From the NCBI RefSeq assembly GCF_002077945.1, contig NZ_LVYD01000042.1, positions 248,001 through 312,000 on the forward strand: a stretch of DNA of 64,000 nucleotides, read 5' to 3'. Below are positions 9,165 through 17,003 of the stretch, piece by piece. The position numbers and the translations under genes were made by a program. The notes below the pieces were generated by a model that was not told the DNA's origin, searched no databases, and was given only the letters and a program-made list of their open reading frames with translations. How positions within the stretch are numbered: the stretch's first letter is position 1; every line of letters begins with the position of its first letter. This DNA is from Niastella vici. GTDB lineage: Bacteria; Bacteroidota; Bacteroidia; Chitinophagales; Chitinophagaceae.

Positions 9165-9773
9165 TTATCTGCCATCAAACTTTGGCATGGTTGCATGCCC
9201 CTGCTGGCTAACGCCTTCACTTTTTACCACCTTCATTAAAGTCAACAAAACGATCTTACAGTCAAGAGAAAAACTTACATGATCAACATACCAAACATCC
9301 AGCTCAAACTTTTCTTTCCATCCAATGGCATTGCGGCCGTTCACCTGCGCCCACCCGGTTATCCCTGGCCGTACATGATGCCGCCGCTTTTGGGTGTCGT
9401 TATATAAAGGTAAATATTCTACCAACAAAGGTCTTGGACCTATCAAACTCATTTCGCCTTTAATGACATTGATCAATTGAGGAATTTCATCAAGTGAAGT
9501 TCTTCTGATAAATTTTCCAATTCCGGTGAGGCGGTCCCCATCAGGTAACAAATTCCCGGCTGCATCCTTTTTATCGTTCATGGTCTTGAACTTAACCAGC
9601 CTGAAGATGCGTTCATTTTTACCCGGACGGGCCTGAACGAAAAAAGGGCTTCCCTGGTTCGCAATAAAAAGCAATGCGGTAATAACTATAAAAAAGGGTA
9701 ATAGTAAACAGAAGGCAATCAGGCTTACTATCAGGTCAATCACTCTTTTTAAAAAATTACGATATAATTGCAT
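9165..9773 (-). CDS. pglC: PglC-type undecaprenyl-phosphate sugar-phosphate transferase
   Basis: 202-residue monotopic phosphoglycosyl transferase. It has one N-terminal re-entrant hydrophobic segment (about 11-38), then the signature KFKTMNDKKD, the catalytic Asp-Glu pair in RRTSLDEIPQL (about 89-99), MSLIGPRPLL and RPGITGWAQVNGRN. The short length matches the PglC subgroup rather than WcaJ/WbaP proteins, which carry extra membrane helices. PglC moves phospho-diacetylbacillosamine from UDP to undecaprenyl phosphate and so starts the lipid-linked glycan in the inner membrane. Its start overlaps the end of the GT4 gene by 17 bp, implying co-translation. Confidence 0.9.
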   Translation of the reverse strand: MQLYRNFLKRVIDLIVSLIAFCLLLPFFIVITALLFIANQGSPFFVQARPGKNERIFRLVKFKTMNDKKDAAGNLLPDGDRLTGIGKFIRRTSLDEIPQLINVIKGEMSLIGPRPLLVEYLPLYNDTQKRRHHVRPGITGWAQVNGRNAIGWKEKFELDVWYVDHVSFSLDCKIVLLTLMKVVKSEGVSQQGHATMPKFDGR

Positions 9774-10932
9774 GAGTTCTTAACTGGTCGTGATATTCTT
9801 TTAATAACAATTCCCAAAGGTATTTTTGTTCATACCGGTCAACGATCATCTGCCGTGCATTCGACTGCAAAGTTAGATATAAAGCCGGATCGGTCAAGAG
9901 CCGCTCCATGGCCCTATACAGTTCGGGTACATTCTTTACCGGAATGATGAGCCCGTTCTTTCCATCTTCAACGATCTCATTACAGCCATTGATATCGGTT
10001 ACTACAGAAGGCAGATTAAAGCAACCGGCCTGCATGGGCACATTCGGAAATCCTTCGCGGTACGAAGGGAAAGCCAATGCCTGGCTGATCATTAAAAACG
10101 GCCTGATGTCCTGTTGAAACCCGGCATGTAAAATCGACTTATCTTCTTCTATAACTTTTCTGGTAGCCGGTGCCAGCGGATCGCGCTCCGGCTCATACGG
10201 GCCAACCAGCAATAATTTAACGTGCGGGTATTTTTCCTTCAACTGGCCAAAGGCCTCTACCAGCTCTTCAATGCCTTTGTCTTTTACCAGCCGGCCCACA
10301 AATACGAACACGAAATCCTTTTCGGTTAATCCCAACTTCTTTTTCCATTCACAGGCCGCTTTATTCAAATCTTCACCAGGTTGAAAAAAACGGGTATTGA
10401 TGCCGTTACTGCTTCCATTCCCCAGCACCTTCATTTTCTTCTCTTTACAGAACCTGTTCTGCAAAATGAACCTTCCCAGGTCTTTCGAGTTTGGATAAAT
10501 GCCCGTAGCGCAACTATATGTAAGGCGTTCAATAAAATCGAGCAGTTTTCTTTTTAAACCGGTATTCTCCATCAACGGCATACCGGCAACAGTATGCATG
10601 CGAATGGGCACACCGGCCATGCGGCTTGCCATCATGCCCAGTAACCCGGCTTTTGGCGTATGCGTATGAACAATGGTGGGCTTTTCTTTTTTCAGGAACC
10701 GGTACAACTGCCATAGTGCTTTCAGATCTTTAGCCGGGGTAATGGCACGCGTCATGGCAATTGGTGCCGTTCGTACCCCTTCCCGTATACCAACCTGTTC
10801 AAGCATTTTATCAGGTGATGAGACCGCGAGCACTTCAAAATGGTCAGACATATACCGGAGCTGGTCTTTAAGCAACACGCTTAACGACACAGGCACGGTA
10901 GTTATGCGCACCAGTTTATGAGATGATTTCAT
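9757..10932 (-). CDS. Glycosyltransferase family 4 (PglA-like position)
   Basis: GT-B retaining glycosyltransferase, 391 residues from the ATG at 10932 (the frame also allows a TTG at 10941). The N-terminal domain shows VHTHTPKAGLLGMMASRMAGVP; the C-terminal domain has FVFVGRLVKDKGIEELVEAF and the donor-binding block SYREGFPNVPMQAGCFNLPSVVTDINGCNEIV with the EGF...E motif spacing of GT4. It is translationally coupled to the PglC-like gene, the arrangement seen for PglA/PglC, so it probably adds the second sugar to the undecaprenyl-linked amino sugar. The donor is not predictable. It opens the second block of the locus; the 150-bp gap upstream is divergent to the GNAT gene. Confidence 0.88.
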   Translation of the reverse strand: MKSSHKLVRITTVPVSLSVLLKDQLRYMSDHFEVLAVSSPDKMLEQVGIREGVRTAPIAMTRAITPAKDLKALWQLYRFLKKEKPTIVHTHTPKAGLLGMMASRMAGVPIRMHTVAGMPLMENTGLKRKLLDFIERLTYSCATGIYPNSKDLGRFILQNRFCKEKKMKVLGNGSSNGINTRFFQPGEDLNKAACEWKKKLGLTEKDFVFVFVGRLVKDKGIEELVEAFGQLKEKYPHVKLLLVGPYEPERDPLAPATRKVIEEDKSILHAGFQQDIRPFLMISQALAFPSYREGFPNVPMQAGCFNLPSVVTDINGCNEIVEDGKNGLIIPVKNVPELYRAMERLLTDPALYLTLQSNARQMIVDRYEQKYLWELLLKEYHDQLRTHAIIS

Positions 10933-11085
10933 GTTATACAATTTGTAGCAACCGGGCTATTCGGATACGTTATTAAGAATGCTTATTATTTAATAACAGC
11001 AATATTGCAGTGATGAAAAAAAATTGTATTTTATTGGCATCACAAACGGTAATACATTTACATAGTTTCAATCACTTATAATATA

Positions 11086-12090
11086 ATGACCATGCAAATA
11101 CGACCAGCTACTTCCCAGGACAAACCCGCGATGATCGAGTTGTTGAAAAAATCACTGGGCGAGGGATTGATACCCAAATCAGAAGCATTATGGACCTGGA
11201 AACACGAGCAAAATCCCTTTGGTGCTTCATTTGTATTGCTGGCAGAAGAAAACGGCGCCCTGATAGGGTTAAGGGCATTCATGCAATGGCAATGGAAGTG
11301 GAATAACACCGTTTACAAAGCCATTCGCGCCGTTGATACCGCCACCCATCCCGATCATCAGGGAAAAGGCATTTTTAAAAAGCTTACCCTGAAGCAGCTG
11401 GAACTATGCAAGCAACAAGGCATACATTTTGTGTTTAATACTCCCAATGATCAAAGCCGGCCCGGATATTTAAAAATGGGCTGGGTGCAACAGGGCCGCA
11501 TGCCATTAAAACTAAAAGTGCTCAATCCTATTGGGCTGGCATATGCACTGGCATTCAAAAAAGGCCCGGCCAGTTCGGGAACCGAAGACCCAACGCCCAC
11601 CCAATTGTGGGACCCGAAAGTATTTTCTTTGATGGACAATTACAAAAGCAACAGTGAATTGGTAAATACCGAATTGTCGGCTGCGTATATCCGGTGGCGC
11701 TATGCCGATAATCCTTTATTCAACTATAATTACTTTACCGACTTTGAGAACTTTCTGCTCATTGGCCGCATAAAATCACATTCGTTTACCAGAGAGCTGC
11801 GCCTGGTCGATTGTATGCTTTTCAACAACGCCTCAACGAACAGGCGCATCAACTCCCAGATAAGTAAGGCAGTTCTTCCCTACTGCAAACAAAATCAAAT
11901 AAAGGTCATTTCATTCTCGGGTCAGCAGTATCAATCACATCGATCAGCTCTTGGTTTTATGGGTATCATACCTGTTCAAAACCGTGGTCCCATAGTTACT
12001 CTCAGAGATCTTAATATGAATGAGCAATTTCCCAAATTACTGGACATTAAAAACTGGGGCTATTCTTTGGGCGATATGGAATTATTTTAA
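11086..12090 (+). CDS. GNAT-family N-acetyltransferase
   Basis: 334 residues. The N-terminal 150 form a GNAT domain with the acetyl-CoA motif HPDHQGKGIFKKLTLKQL (about 88-105); the C-terminal half (about 160-334) looks like a second, degenerate GNAT-like half, and the length fits two-domain GNAT proteins. It is the only plus-strand gene inside the minus-strand polysaccharide locus, between two divergent/convergent neighbours, so it has its own promoter. It might acetylate an amino sugar or an unrelated amine; no evidence decides. ATG codons at 11086 and 11092 are both possible. Confidence 0.75.
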   Translation: MTMQIRPATSQDKPAMIELLKKSLGEGLIPKSEALWTWKHEQNPFGASFVLLAEENGALIGLRAFMQWQWKWNNTVYKAIRAVDTATHPDHQGKGIFKKLTLKQLELCKQQGIHFVFNTPNDQSRPGYLKMGWVQQGRMPLKLKVLNPIGLAYALAFKKGPASSGTEDPTPTQLWDPKVFSLMDNYKSNSELVNTELSAAYIRWRYADNPLFNYNYFTDFENFLLIGRIKSHSFTRELRLVDCMLFNNASTNRRINSQISKAVLPYCKQNQIKVISFSGQQYQSHRSALGFMGIIPVQNRGPIVTLRDLNMNEQFPKLLDIKNWGYSLGDMELF

Positions 12091-12132
12091 TCGCCTGAAT
12101 TTTACTTTAAAGGAACCCTGATCGTATAGTGT

Positions 12133-12217
12133 ACCACATAGGCACATAGAAACACAGCTTTCATAAAGGATCCATTAAAGAACTTTTGACTGCCATGTCC
12201 CTATGTGGCTATGTGGT
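12133..12217. terminator. Large inverted repeat between convergent genes
   Basis: A 17-bp arm at 12133-12149 (ACCACATAGGCACATAG) pairs with 12201-12217 with one mismatch and a 51-nt loop. It lies between the convergent GNAT and deacetylase genes and could stop transcription from both sides, although neither flank has a strong T-tract. The arms consist of repeated CACATAG-like words, so it may be an interspersed repeat put to use as a terminator. Confidence 0.5.
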
Positions 12218-12243
12218 TTAAAATAATCTGATCTGTAAAGGAA

Positions 12244-13272
12244 CTATTGTGAGATCTTTTCCGCTTTTCGCACTTCCCGGCTTTCAGTTTGTTTACCGAG
12301 GAAATGGTCCACATACTCACCCATGTTCCAACTCGTCATCCCATACATTTCCTTACATTTTTTATACTGTTGTAACACCACTTCAAGACTCTGTAAATTC
12401 TGTTCGGGATAATCGCCAAAATTTTCAGGGTGCCACCATAAATGGTAAACCTCATTACGCTTTGCAGCAATACGAATTTCCTGGCACGATCTGCGTAATC
12501 GCATTTTATTGGCCAACTCCGACTGGGGGCTCCAGGGCCGTAAGAACCGGCTGGCAGGTAACCGCAGCGGCTCGCCGGGTATAACTTTAATATCACTTAA
12601 CGGGTAAGAAGTTCTTACACCACCTACCTGTATATACGCATCAGCGGTACGGAATGCCCTGCGCAACCAGGTAGCGCCACCATCAGCAACAGGTTTCCAG
12701 TACCAGCCTGAAGGATTAGTACGAACAGCCAGGATGCCATTTTCGTAACAGGTCTTTATGCATTGGGGGTTGATCTGATTGCGCGGAAATACCAGTGAAC
12801 GCATAGGCGCATTGAACTTTTTGGCTGCTTTAACGGCCGCTTTCAGATCGGCATCAAAAGCCATTTTCTCGCTTTGCTGTTCCAGACAATAATAATGGCT
12901 GAAAGTATGCGAAGCCAGTTCCTGCCCCGGGTACTTCATGATCATGGCCACTTCTTCCGGCGCAAAATGTGCCCATCTGTACTGCGACTGCAGGCCATTC
13001 TTCTGCGCCCATATATAGGCTGAATGTTTTTCTTCGGCAAAGTTGGGCTCAACAGCAGGAAGCAACGTTTTCCACTCCTGCTCGTTGTCGGCAAACAGAC
13101 TGCCCACTGTAGCCCAGGTTACATGTACATCGTATTTAGCAAACAATTCCAGCATTTGCGGAACTGCGCGTAAAGTATTTTTATAACAGGCTTCACGTGC
13201 CTGCCGGTCTCTCTTATCCAATACGCCCCAGTGTAATTCAAAATCCAGTGAAATGGTGAAGATCCCTTGCAT
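12244..13272 (-). CDS. Polysaccharide deacetylase family protein
   Basis: 342 residues from the ATG at 13272 (MQGIFTISLDFELHWG); the frame extends to 13302 only through a TTG. SLDFELHWG is the motif-1 variant of the NodB/CDA1-like group, LASHTFSHYYC gives the metal histidines, and RSLVFPRNQ is motif 3. There is no signal peptide, so it may be cytoplasmic or act on lipid-linked precursors; related proteins occur beside GT4 genes in exopolysaccharide loci. It is the last gene of the first block, 200 bp after the probable polymerase gene, separated by a repeat element. Confidence 0.85.
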   Translation of the reverse strand: MQGIFTISLDFELHWGVLDKRDRQAREACYKNTLRAVPQMLELFAKYDVHVTWATVGSLFADNEQEWKTLLPAVEPNFAEEKHSAYIWAQKNGLQSQYRWAHFAPEEVAMIMKYPGQELASHTFSHYYCLEQQSEKMAFDADLKAAVKAAKKFNAPMRSLVFPRNQINPQCIKTCYENGILAVRTNPSGWYWKPVADGGATWLRRAFRTADAYIQVGGVRTSYPLSDIKVIPGEPLRLPASRFLRPWSPQSELANKMRLRRSCQEIRIAAKRNEVYHLWWHPENFGDYPEQNLQSLEVVLQQYKKCKEMYGMTSWNMGEYVDHFLGKQTESREVRKAEKISQ

Positions 13273-13357
13273 ATAATTTAGTTTTACCCCCCAGTCCGCC
13301 AACTGGCGGAGAGAATAGAGTTTAAAATTTAGAGTTCTTGGTTTTTAGTTATCAGCG

Positions 13358-13420
13358 TCAATGGTGAATGGTCAATGGTGAAGTGCTCGCGGGTTTTGAG
13401 ATTACTAAACGATATGGCGC
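13358..13420 (+). repeat. Intergenic heptamer element, copy A
   Basis: Three heptamers (TCAATGG, TGAATGG, TCAATGG at 13358-13378) are followed by GCTCGCGGGTTTTGAGATTA (13385-13404) and then CGAT and GCGC words. The same order recurs at 30552-30610 with near-identical sequence. Downstream (13450-13485) are ATTCAC/TTTCAC words that are inverse to the heptamers, so a long imperfect hairpin is possible. Confidence 0.6.
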
Positions 13421-13475
13421 TGCAAAAAATCATTGCCGGTTGCCGATTTCCGATTCACGTTTCACATTTGCCGTC

Positions 13476-14711
13476 TCACGCCTTTCCAGCGATAACCAGT
13501 TTGACTTCCTTTATGGGCGGCGGTGGGGTTTCTTCCCGCGCCTGCATCATCCGTTGCCGTTTCATTACCTGTAAATGCTTTTTATAATCTATAAACATTA
13601 CAATCACGAAAAACAAAAAGTACATGATCATACTTTTTTGCCTGATGATGATACCCATGTTCGACATGGTGTTCGACAAAGCGAAGGAAGTTGCCAAAAA
13701 TGCAACTGCACTTGTTTTCAACAGCGCCGAGCCCTTTCGCAGGAACTTTAAAAATCCCTTCTGGAACAGTTGGGCTGTTAAAGACAGCGTTAACAAATTT
13801 TCAAAAGAAACTACGAGCCCCATGGCGCCTGGAGAATCAACGAACAATGGCCGGAACCAGAACGTGAACAATTTCAGCACCAGGGGATAGTTGGAGATAT
13901 CGATACCCGATCCGGCGTTTTTTGCCAACTCGTATGACCGCACTGCCGAAAACTGGTTAAAACTTTGTAGTACGTTATCACCGTCTATTTTTGAAAACGC
14001 CATGATCTTATCGTACAACAGGGCCATTGCGCCCACGCTGGCGCCAAACACCAACAGCTTTTGCCATACTGGTACCTTTTGCCGCCCGGTGAACAAACCC
14101 ACCACAATACCAACTGCCATAAATAAAAACACGTGTGGCCGTACGTGATAAATGACCAGCAACCCCAGTAGTAAATGTATCTTCCGCGTCTTCAACTGGC
14201 TGAGGGCATACATCACCATGCCAAGTCCCCAGAAGATGATCGATCCTTTACCCAACGATACCGTCCAGAAGTGCATATTGGGCAAAAAGATCAAAAGACC
14301 AATGAGGTCCATGCCCCAGAACTTATGCGAGTATCTTGTATTCTCTTTAAAGTAAACATAAAAGAAAACGAATCCCCAGTAGCCCAGCCAGGCAAACAGC
14401 GCAAACATCATTTCGAAAGTAAAGCCGAGGTAATTGATGAATGGGTAACCTACAAAATCAATGAAGGGCGTTCCCGTATCATAGGCACTGAACCAGGTGG
14501 CATAATTCTGTTGCGGCCGCAGGAAATAGTCCTGCGAGTCGGACCGGGAAAACAGCTGAAATATATAGTATATGACCGTAAACAGTGTATGGAACCAGTA
14601 CAGGTTTTTCATCATGCCAACCTGAAACCAGGGCATACGCCGTTTCATTATTTGCAGCATCGGTATCGTTGCTACATAAAGCAGGACCACTAAAAGTATT
14701 CCACCTATCAC
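13476..14711 (-). CDS. Multi-pass membrane protein, probable polysaccharide polymerase
   Basis: 411 residues with about nine or ten hydrophobic segments and a large periplasmic-type loop (about 60-85 and 230-290). No signature of Wzy, Wzx or O-antigen ligase is clear enough to name it, but position (among glycosyltransferases), size and topology fit a Wzy/EpsG-type polymerase. The motif YHVRPHVFLF (about 189-198) might be functional. The start is GTG at 14711, which keeps the first membrane segment; the next ATG (14660) would cut it. The C-terminus is basic and proline-rich (EETPPPPIKEVK), cytoplasmic. Stop codon lies 12 bp from the next gene upstream. Confidence 0.6.
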   Translation of the reverse strand: MIGGILLVVLLYVATIPMLQIMKRRMPWFQVGMMKNLYWFHTLFTVIYYIFQLFSRSDSQDYFLRPQQNYATWFSAYDTGTPFIDFVGYPFINYLGFTFEMMFALFAWLGYWGFVFFYVYFKENTRYSHKFWGMDLIGLLIFLPNMHFWTVSLGKGSIIFWGLGMVMYALSQLKTRKIHLLLGLLVIYHVRPHVFLFMAVGIVVGLFTGRQKVPVWQKLLVFGASVGAMALLYDKIMAFSKIDGDNVLQSFNQFSAVRSYELAKNAGSGIDISNYPLVLKLFTFWFRPLFVDSPGAMGLVVSFENLLTLSLTAQLFQKGFLKFLRKGSALLKTSAVAFLATSFALSNTMSNMGIIIRQKSMIMYFLFFVIVMFIDYKKHLQVMKRQRMMQAREETPPPPIKEVKLVIAGKA

Positions 14712-14722
14712 TATCCTGATTT

Positions 14723-15886
14723 TTATTTATTGATCAAATCGTTATAGATATCTTCCAGTTCAGTCACCATTTTTTTCATGCTGAACGAACTGATAACTGT
14801 TTCGCGGGCTGCCTTTTTCAGGTTGGCAACCTCACCGGGCTGCTGTATCAATTGCGAGATGCGTTCTACCAGTTGCATGGGTTGTTCAACCGGCACCAGC
14901 ACACCATTTTCGCCATCTTTTATTACTTCAGGTATACCGCCTGCAGCAGTACAGGCAGGTACACAATTCATACTCATAGCTTCAAGCAGTGCAATGGGCA
15001 ATCCTTCAAATTCAGAACTCATCATAAACAGATCCATTGCTGTAAAATAGGGCCGGGTTTCGGCTTGCAGGCCTGCAAAAAACAAATATTTATCAGTTCC
15101 CAGGGCCTTTGCTTTTGCATGGATCTCTTCGCGCAACGGACCATCACCCACAATAATAAAAAAAGTATCCGGATGTTTCTCATGTAGTGCTTTGGCAATT
15201 TCGAGCCAGGTGCCGAGGCGCTTTTGAACCCTGAAAACGCAGGTAATACCGATCACCGTGGCTGTTTCGGGAATATTCAACTGCTTTCTAATTTCATTAT
15301 CAGCAGTTTGCGTACGGGCGTATTTGCCGGTATCGGCTCCATTGGCAACCACCTGCACGGGCGGTTTAGCCTTTCGGTAGTTTATTTTAATAGAATTGGC
15401 TACTTCTTCAGAAACGGCTATCACTTTTTGCTGGCTCGAAAAACTGAGCTTGTTCAGGTGATAGGTAAGCTTGTGGTAACGCTCCCATTTATTATGCTCA
15501 GTATAAACAACCGGTACGCCGGTAAGCCTGCCTACCAGCCGGCCAGCCATGCCAGCCCAGGGCAAATGGCAATGAATGAGTTGAATATTATGCTTGCGCA
15601 CATACGCTACAATCCGGCGTACAGCGAATAAAATAGATGCATTGTTCTTAGCCTCGATGCAAACTACTTTTCCCCCTTCCTGTTCAATGGCCGATACCAT
15701 TTGATCCTTCCATGGAAGAAAATAGATATAATGAAACTGGAACTTTTGTTTATCGTGCTGACGTAATGTTTCGGGCAATAACATCTCTGCACCACCACGG
15801 CCCAGTGATTTAATGATATGTAAAACCGGTATGGGTTCTTTTCCCTGCCAGATTTGACGGATATATGTTTTATTCAAGGTATCCAT
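14723..15886 (-). CDS. Glycosyltransferase family 4
   Basis: 387 residues, GT-B fold. N-terminal half: VLHIIKSLGRGGAEMLL and IHCHLPWAGMAGRLVGRLTGVPVVYTEHNKW split over about residues 21-130. C-terminal half: IGITCVFRVQKRLGTWLEIAKAL, FIIVGDGPLREE and the donor site SSEFEGLPIALLEAMSMNCVPACTAAGGIPEVI (about 300-332). Retaining transfer of a hexose or similar from a nucleotide sugar onto the lipid-linked glycan is the expected reaction. It is the third of three consecutive GT4 genes; 34 bp separate it from the one upstream. Confidence 0.88.
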   Translation of the reverse strand: MDTLNKTYIRQIWQGKEPIPVLHIIKSLGRGGAEMLLPETLRQHDKQKFQFHYIYFLPWKDQMVSAIEQEGGKVVCIEAKNNASILFAVRRIVAYVRKHNIQLIHCHLPWAGMAGRLVGRLTGVPVVYTEHNKWERYHKLTYHLNKLSFSSQQKVIAVSEEVANSIKINYRKAKPPVQVVANGADTGKYARTQTADNEIRKQLNIPETATVIGITCVFRVQKRLGTWLEIAKALHEKHPDTFFIIVGDGPLREEIHAKAKALGTDKYLFFAGLQAETRPYFTAMDLFMMSSEFEGLPIALLEAMSMNCVPACTAAGGIPEVIKDGENGVLVPVEQPMQLVERISQLIQQPGEVANLKKAARETVISSFSMKKMVTELEDIYNDLINK

Positions 15887-15920
15887 TTAAGTAGTTACAG
15901 TCATTTAGGGGGTTCAATAA

Positions 15921-17003
15921 TTATTTCTTTATTGACTCGTATACTTCTAAAAATTTTCCGGCAATGCTGGTGTTCAGGTATTCAGTCATAACCAGCTGCC
16001 AGGCGTTTTGCACCAGTTGATCATTTGCAGGCGTTTCATCGAGCGCTGCCAAAACACTGTTTGCAAACATTTCCTCATTTCCTTTAGGCACCAGGTAACC
16101 GGTTTTATTATTGATCACCACTTCGCCAATACCACCAACATCATACGCTACTACCGGTGTTTTGCAATAAAAGGCTTCGAGTATAACACCAGGCAATCCT
16201 TCAATGATGCTGGGCAGCAGTAACACATCGGCATTTTTAATGAACTGCATCGCATCGTTCCTGAACCCATAGAACCGAACCTGTTGTTGAAGTCCTTTTT
16301 GTTTTACCAACTCTTCAATTTGATTTTGAAGCGGCCCACTGCCAACCAAATGCAAACTGGCGCCGGGTTGCTTTTTATGTACAGCCTCGAAGATCTCAAT
16401 AAGCCGCGTGTGATTCTTTTCATAAGTAAACCCGCCAACATGTACCAGTACCGGCTTCGAAGCGCCTTGCATTGGATCCTCTCCTTTGAAATCAGTTTCC
16501 TCAATACCAATGGGCACTTTTACAATACGTTCTTTGAACTGCGGGAACAACTTTGCAAAATCTGTTGCCGAAGTGCTGCTCACCGAAACAATTTTGCTGG
16601 CATATTTGAAAAAGAAACCGTTCAGCATTTTAGCCGGTGCGGTTTTTATATACAGGCTGATGGTACTTGCATTGCGAAAGACAATGGGTTGTTTCCATTT
16701 GAAATACAATTTCGACAACACCGCGTACTTTAATGTATCTCCTGCATTGGCCTGAATTATATCAGGCTTTTCTTCTTTGATAAGCTGCGCCAGGTTGCGC
16801 CAGGCTTTAATATCCCAGAAACGTTTTTTGGGCGATCCATTCAGGTGTTTGGTTTCGCCGGTAAAAGGCAATGGCGCACTGCCAGGAAAAACAAACACCA
16901 GGATGCATTTATGGCCCTTTTCATTCAGGTGGGTAGCCAGTTGTGAAGCAAACATTTCAGCCCCGCGCAACTGGGGTTTTTGAACCAGATGAAGTATTGT
17001 CAA
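15921..17003 (-). CDS. Glycosyltransferase family 4, TTG start overlapping upstream stop
   Basis: 360-residue GT4 with ILHLVQKPQLRGAEMFA at the N-terminus, PVLVHVGGFTYEKNHTRLIEIF and the donor motif LPSIIEGLPGVILEAFYCKTPVVAYDVGGIGEVV. The first beta strand of the fold begins immediately at residue 3, so translation must start at the TTG at 17003, which overlaps the TGA stop of the upstream gene as TTGA. The next ATG would delete the strand and the glycine-rich loop. The overlap indicates termination-reinitiation coupling with the upstream GT4. Donor and acceptor unknown. Confidence 0.88.
   Translation of the reverse strand: MTILHLVQKPQLRGAEMFASQLATHLNEKGHKCILVFVFPGSAPLPFTGETKHLNGSPKKRFWDIKAWRNLAQLIKEEKPDIIQANAGDTLKYAVLSKLYFKWKQPIVFRNASTISLYIKTAPAKMLNGFFFKYASKIVSVSSTSATDFAKLFPQFKERIVKVPIGIEETDFKGEDPMQGASKPVLVHVGGFTYEKNHTRLIEIFEAVHKKQPGASLHLVGSGPLQNQIEELVKQKGLQQQVRFYGFRNDAMQFIKNADVLLLPSIIEGLPGVILEAFYCKTPVVAYDVGGIGEVVINNKTGYLVPKGNEEMFANSVLAALDETPANDQLVQNAWQLVMTEYLNTSIAGKFLEVYESIKK

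Noticed and set aside
10942..11085. Clear promoter for the GT4 gene at 10932
   Set aside because: TACCGTTTG-like and TACATTTA-like words exist, but spacing to any TTG is off (16-17 nt), so I do not report them as promoters.
14175..14693. 172-residue plus-strand open frame
   Set aside because: Antisense to the membrane protein at 13476-14711; no start context or domain.
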